Positions 5,071 through 6,582 of a stretch of 6,582 nt of DNA are shown here, in pieces. Within the stretch, counting starts at the first letter, position 1, and the number at the start of each line of letters is the position of its first letter. The notes under the pieces were generated by a model. It searched no databases. It was not told the origin of the DNA and worked only from the letters and a program-made list of their open reading frames with translations. The DNA comes from an uncultured Acholeplasmataceae bacterium. Lineage in GTDB: Bacteria > Bacillota_I > Bacilli_A > Acholeplasmatales > Acholeplasmataceae. The stretch is from NCBI GenBank assembly GCA_938041945.1, contig CALISC010000024.1:1-6582 (forward strand). Direction: 5' to 3'. A program made the translations under genes and the position numbers.

Positions 5071-6279
5071 ATGACAAATAAAGTATATATAGTGGCCAAA
5101 GGCAGAAGCGCTATTGGCAATTTTGGGCAAACTTTGGCAGGTCAAGACATCACAGAAATCAGCACACAAGTTTTGAGCGAAGCTTTAAATAAGTATAATA
5201 TCTTAAAAACCGACGTTGAAAAACTAATATTTGGTCAAGTTTTGCAAAGCGCAAGTGGCCAAAATACTGCCCGCCAAATTGCTTTAAAAACTGGACTTAG
5301 TCCAAAAACTACTGCGTATACTGTCAACATGGTATGCGGCTCTGGCATGCAAGCAATTGTATCTGCTTATAAAGATATACTTACTGGCAAAACAGAACTT
5401 GCAGTGGCAGGAGGTGGTGAGTTTATGTCTTGTGTACCGCACGCTATTTTAAACTCACGCACTGGCACTAAATATGGCAGTTTAAAAACCGTTGATTTAA
5501 TTGAACTAGATGGTTTAACCGATTCTTTTTTAAAAGAACCAATGGGACTGCTAATGGACAAGGTTGCTAAAGACCTTGGAATTACTAAAGAAGAGGCCGC
5601 AGCCTACTCATATAACTCACATCAAAAGGCTTACCTAGCCCAAAATAATGTCTTTAAAGCAGAAATTATTCCAGTAACTTTAAAAACAAGAAAAGCAGAA
5701 ATTTGTTTTGATAAAGACGAACACATCAGACCAGATACCACAGCCCACGCTATTTTAAAACTACCTTCAATTTTTTCAAAAGATGGAGTCACAAACGCCG
5801 GAAACGCATCTGGCATCAACGACGGAGTTGCTTTTGTTTGTATTGCTTCAGATAAATACTTAAGTAAACACCCAGAAATCAAACCACTTGCCGAAATTAT
5901 AGATTTTGCAGAAACTGGAGTTGAACCTGAAATTTTTCCACTTGCTCCGTTTTATGCAACTAAAAAACTTATTTCTGACAATAAAATTAACTTAGCAAAG
6001 GTTGATTTGCTGGAAATAAACGAAGCGTTTGCACACACTGTGCTGGCTAACTTAAAACTACTTAGCGAAGAATACCAAATACCATATAACGAAATTAATA
6101 GGAAAACCAATGTATGCGGTGGTGCGGTTGCGCTTGGCCATCCCCTTGGAATGTCCGGGGCTAGAGTTGTAGTTTCGCTCGTCACTCAATTTGAACACTA
6201 TAACTTAAACACAGGCCTAGCCTCAATTTGCATAGGTGGTGGCCAAGGCATCGCACTTTATTTAAAAAGGGGTAAATAA
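5071..6279 (+). CDS. thlA: Acetyl-CoA C-acetyltransferase (thiolase)
   Basis: This 402-residue protein is slightly longer than typical biosynthetic thiolases (about 390-395). It joins two acetyl-CoA into acetoacetyl-CoA, the entry step of the pathway. All active-site parts are present: nucleophile Cys89 in VNMVCGSGM (85-93), VTNAGNASGINDG (240-252), Asn317 in INEAFA (316-321), His357 in CGGAVALGHPLG (349-360), and Cys387 in SICIGGGQG (385-393). Both catalytic cysteines plus the histidine imply a working enzyme. One departure is GGGEFMSCVPHAI (114-126), where GGMENMS is more common. The direction could in principle be degradative, but the neighbouring Bcd-Etf genes favour synthesis. The start is set by the AAGGAG site one ribosome spacing upstream. 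The gene begins one base after the etfA stop and overlaps the next ATG by one base (TAATG). Enzyme identity is sure; the gene symbol is by analogy with clostridial thl. Confidence 0.93.
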   Translation: MTNKVYIVAKGRSAIGNFGQTLAGQDITEISTQVLSEALNKYNILKTDVEKLIFGQVLQSASGQNTARQIALKTGLSPKTTAYTVNMVCGSGMQAIVSAYKDILTGKTELAVAGGGEFMSCVPHAILNSRTGTKYGSLKTVDLIELDGLTDSFLKEPMGLLMDKVAKDLGITKEEAAAYSYNSHQKAYLAQNNVFKAEIIPVTLKTRKAEICFDKDEHIRPDTTAHAILKLPSIFSKDGVTNAGNASGINDGVAFVCIASDKYLSKHPEIKPLAEIIDFAETGVEPEIFPLAPFYATKKLISDNKINLAKVDLLEINEAFAHTVLANLKLLSEEYQIPYNEINRKTNVCGGAVALGHPLGMSGARVVVSLVTQFEHYNLNTGLASICIGGGQGIALYLKRGK

Positions 6280-6582
6280 TGTCTAGATTCAAAGATAAAC
6301 TAGTTTTAGTAACTGGTGCTGGCCGAGGAATCGGCAAAGCCTGCGTGGAGCAATTTTTAAAAGAAGGCGCCAAAGTTATTGGAATTGCTTTGCATCCTTT
6401 AACTTACTCGCATCCTAATTTACACGGCTACGCACTAGATGTCTCTGACCGCAGTGCCATTGCAAAACTAATTCCTGAAATCCTTGAAAAACACGGAATT
6501 CCGGAAGTTTTGGTGAACAACGCAGGAATTACTAAAGACGCGTTAACTCAAAAAATGGCAGACGAAGACTGGGACAAAGTGC
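6279..6582 (+). CDS. SDR-family 3-oxoacyl/acetoacetyl reductase, N-terminal part
   Basis: The first 101 residues of a short-chain dehydrogenase run off the right edge. The Rossmann nucleotide-binding motif TGAGRGIG is at 12-19, LDV at 53-55 holds the adenine-contacting Asp, and NNAG is at 80-83, followed by ITKDALTQKMADEDWDKV, typical of FabG and of PhaB acetoacetyl-CoA reductases. The catalytic Ser and YxxxK lie outside the window. The family reduces 3-oxoacyl thioesters to the (R)-3-hydroxy form. The end of the second beta strand (GIALHP, 35-40) carries no acidic residue, which usually means NADPH rather than NADH; this is inference. The ATG overlaps the thiolase TAA by one base and has an AAAAGGGG upstream. 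In this operon it takes the place of hbd and likely makes (R)-3-hydroxybutyryl-CoA. A FabG role on ACP substrates is the main alternative. Confidence 0.85.
   Translation, partial: MSRFKDKLVLVTGAGRGIGKACVEQFLKEGAKVIGIALHPLTYSHPNLHGYALDVSDRSAIAKLIPEILEKHGIPEVLVNNAGITKDALTQKMADEDWDKV

Noticed and set aside
1..6582. Alternative genetic code with TGA as Trp or Gly
   Set aside because: All Trp codons seen are TGG, and TGA at 3302-3304 ends the dehydrogenase at its normal family length.
1..6582. CRISPR arrays, tRNA or rRNA genes, insertion sequences
   Set aside because: No spaced direct repeats, cloverleaf-like segments, transposase motifs or terminal inverted repeats were seen; genes fill almost the whole window.

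Overview
The window is a densely packed, AT-rich bacterial segment with every gene on the + strand and no intergenic gap longer than about 60 bases. Trp is written TGG, and all three stop codons are used. TGA ends the acyl-CoA dehydrogenase gene exactly where the family normally ends, so the standard code applies and the TGA-recoding lineages (Mycoplasma/Spiroplasma, Gracilibacteria) are unlikely. Low GC, a clostridial-type nucleoside kinase and a Bcd/Etf-type gene block point to a fermentative anaerobe of the Bacillota or a relative (perhaps a Mollicutes-like Bacilli lineage). The exact taxon cannot be read from this sequence.

Left part (1-1321): the C-terminal end of a uridine/nucleoside kinase (1-255), then a 347-residue protein (278-1321). 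That protein has the layout of a Fic-family protein with a C-terminal winged helix, but the catalytic HPFxxGNGR motif is gone. A strong 13-bp hairpin (335-365) lies inside its coding region.

Middle and right (1334-6582): a good -10 box (1334-1339), followed by a short palindrome where transcription should start, precedes a tight gene run. The order is a small three-helix membrane protein (1381-1743), MaoC-type (R)-enoyl-CoA hydratase (1766-2179), butyryl-CoA-type acyl-CoA dehydrogenase (2180-3304), etfB (3301-4068), etfA (4083-5069), acetyl-CoA acetyltransferase (5071-6279) and the start of a FabG/PhaB-type SDR (6279 to the window end). From the hydratase on, genes overlap or are separated by 0-14 bases, as in a translationally coupled operon.

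Together these enzymes can turn two acetyl-CoA into butyryl-CoA: thiolase makes acetoacetyl-CoA, the SDR reduces it to (R)-3-hydroxybutyryl-CoA, the MaoC enzyme dehydrates it to crotonyl-CoA, and the dehydrogenase with EtfAB reduces that to butyryl-CoA. The layout mirrors the clostridial crt-bcd-etfB-etfA-hbd operon, but crt and hbd, which act on the S isomer, are both replaced by unrelated enzymes of families that act on the R isomer. This matched swap is the main point of interest. Two inverted repeats, one at the predicted transcription start and one terminator-like inside the dehydrogenase gene, may be control elements.
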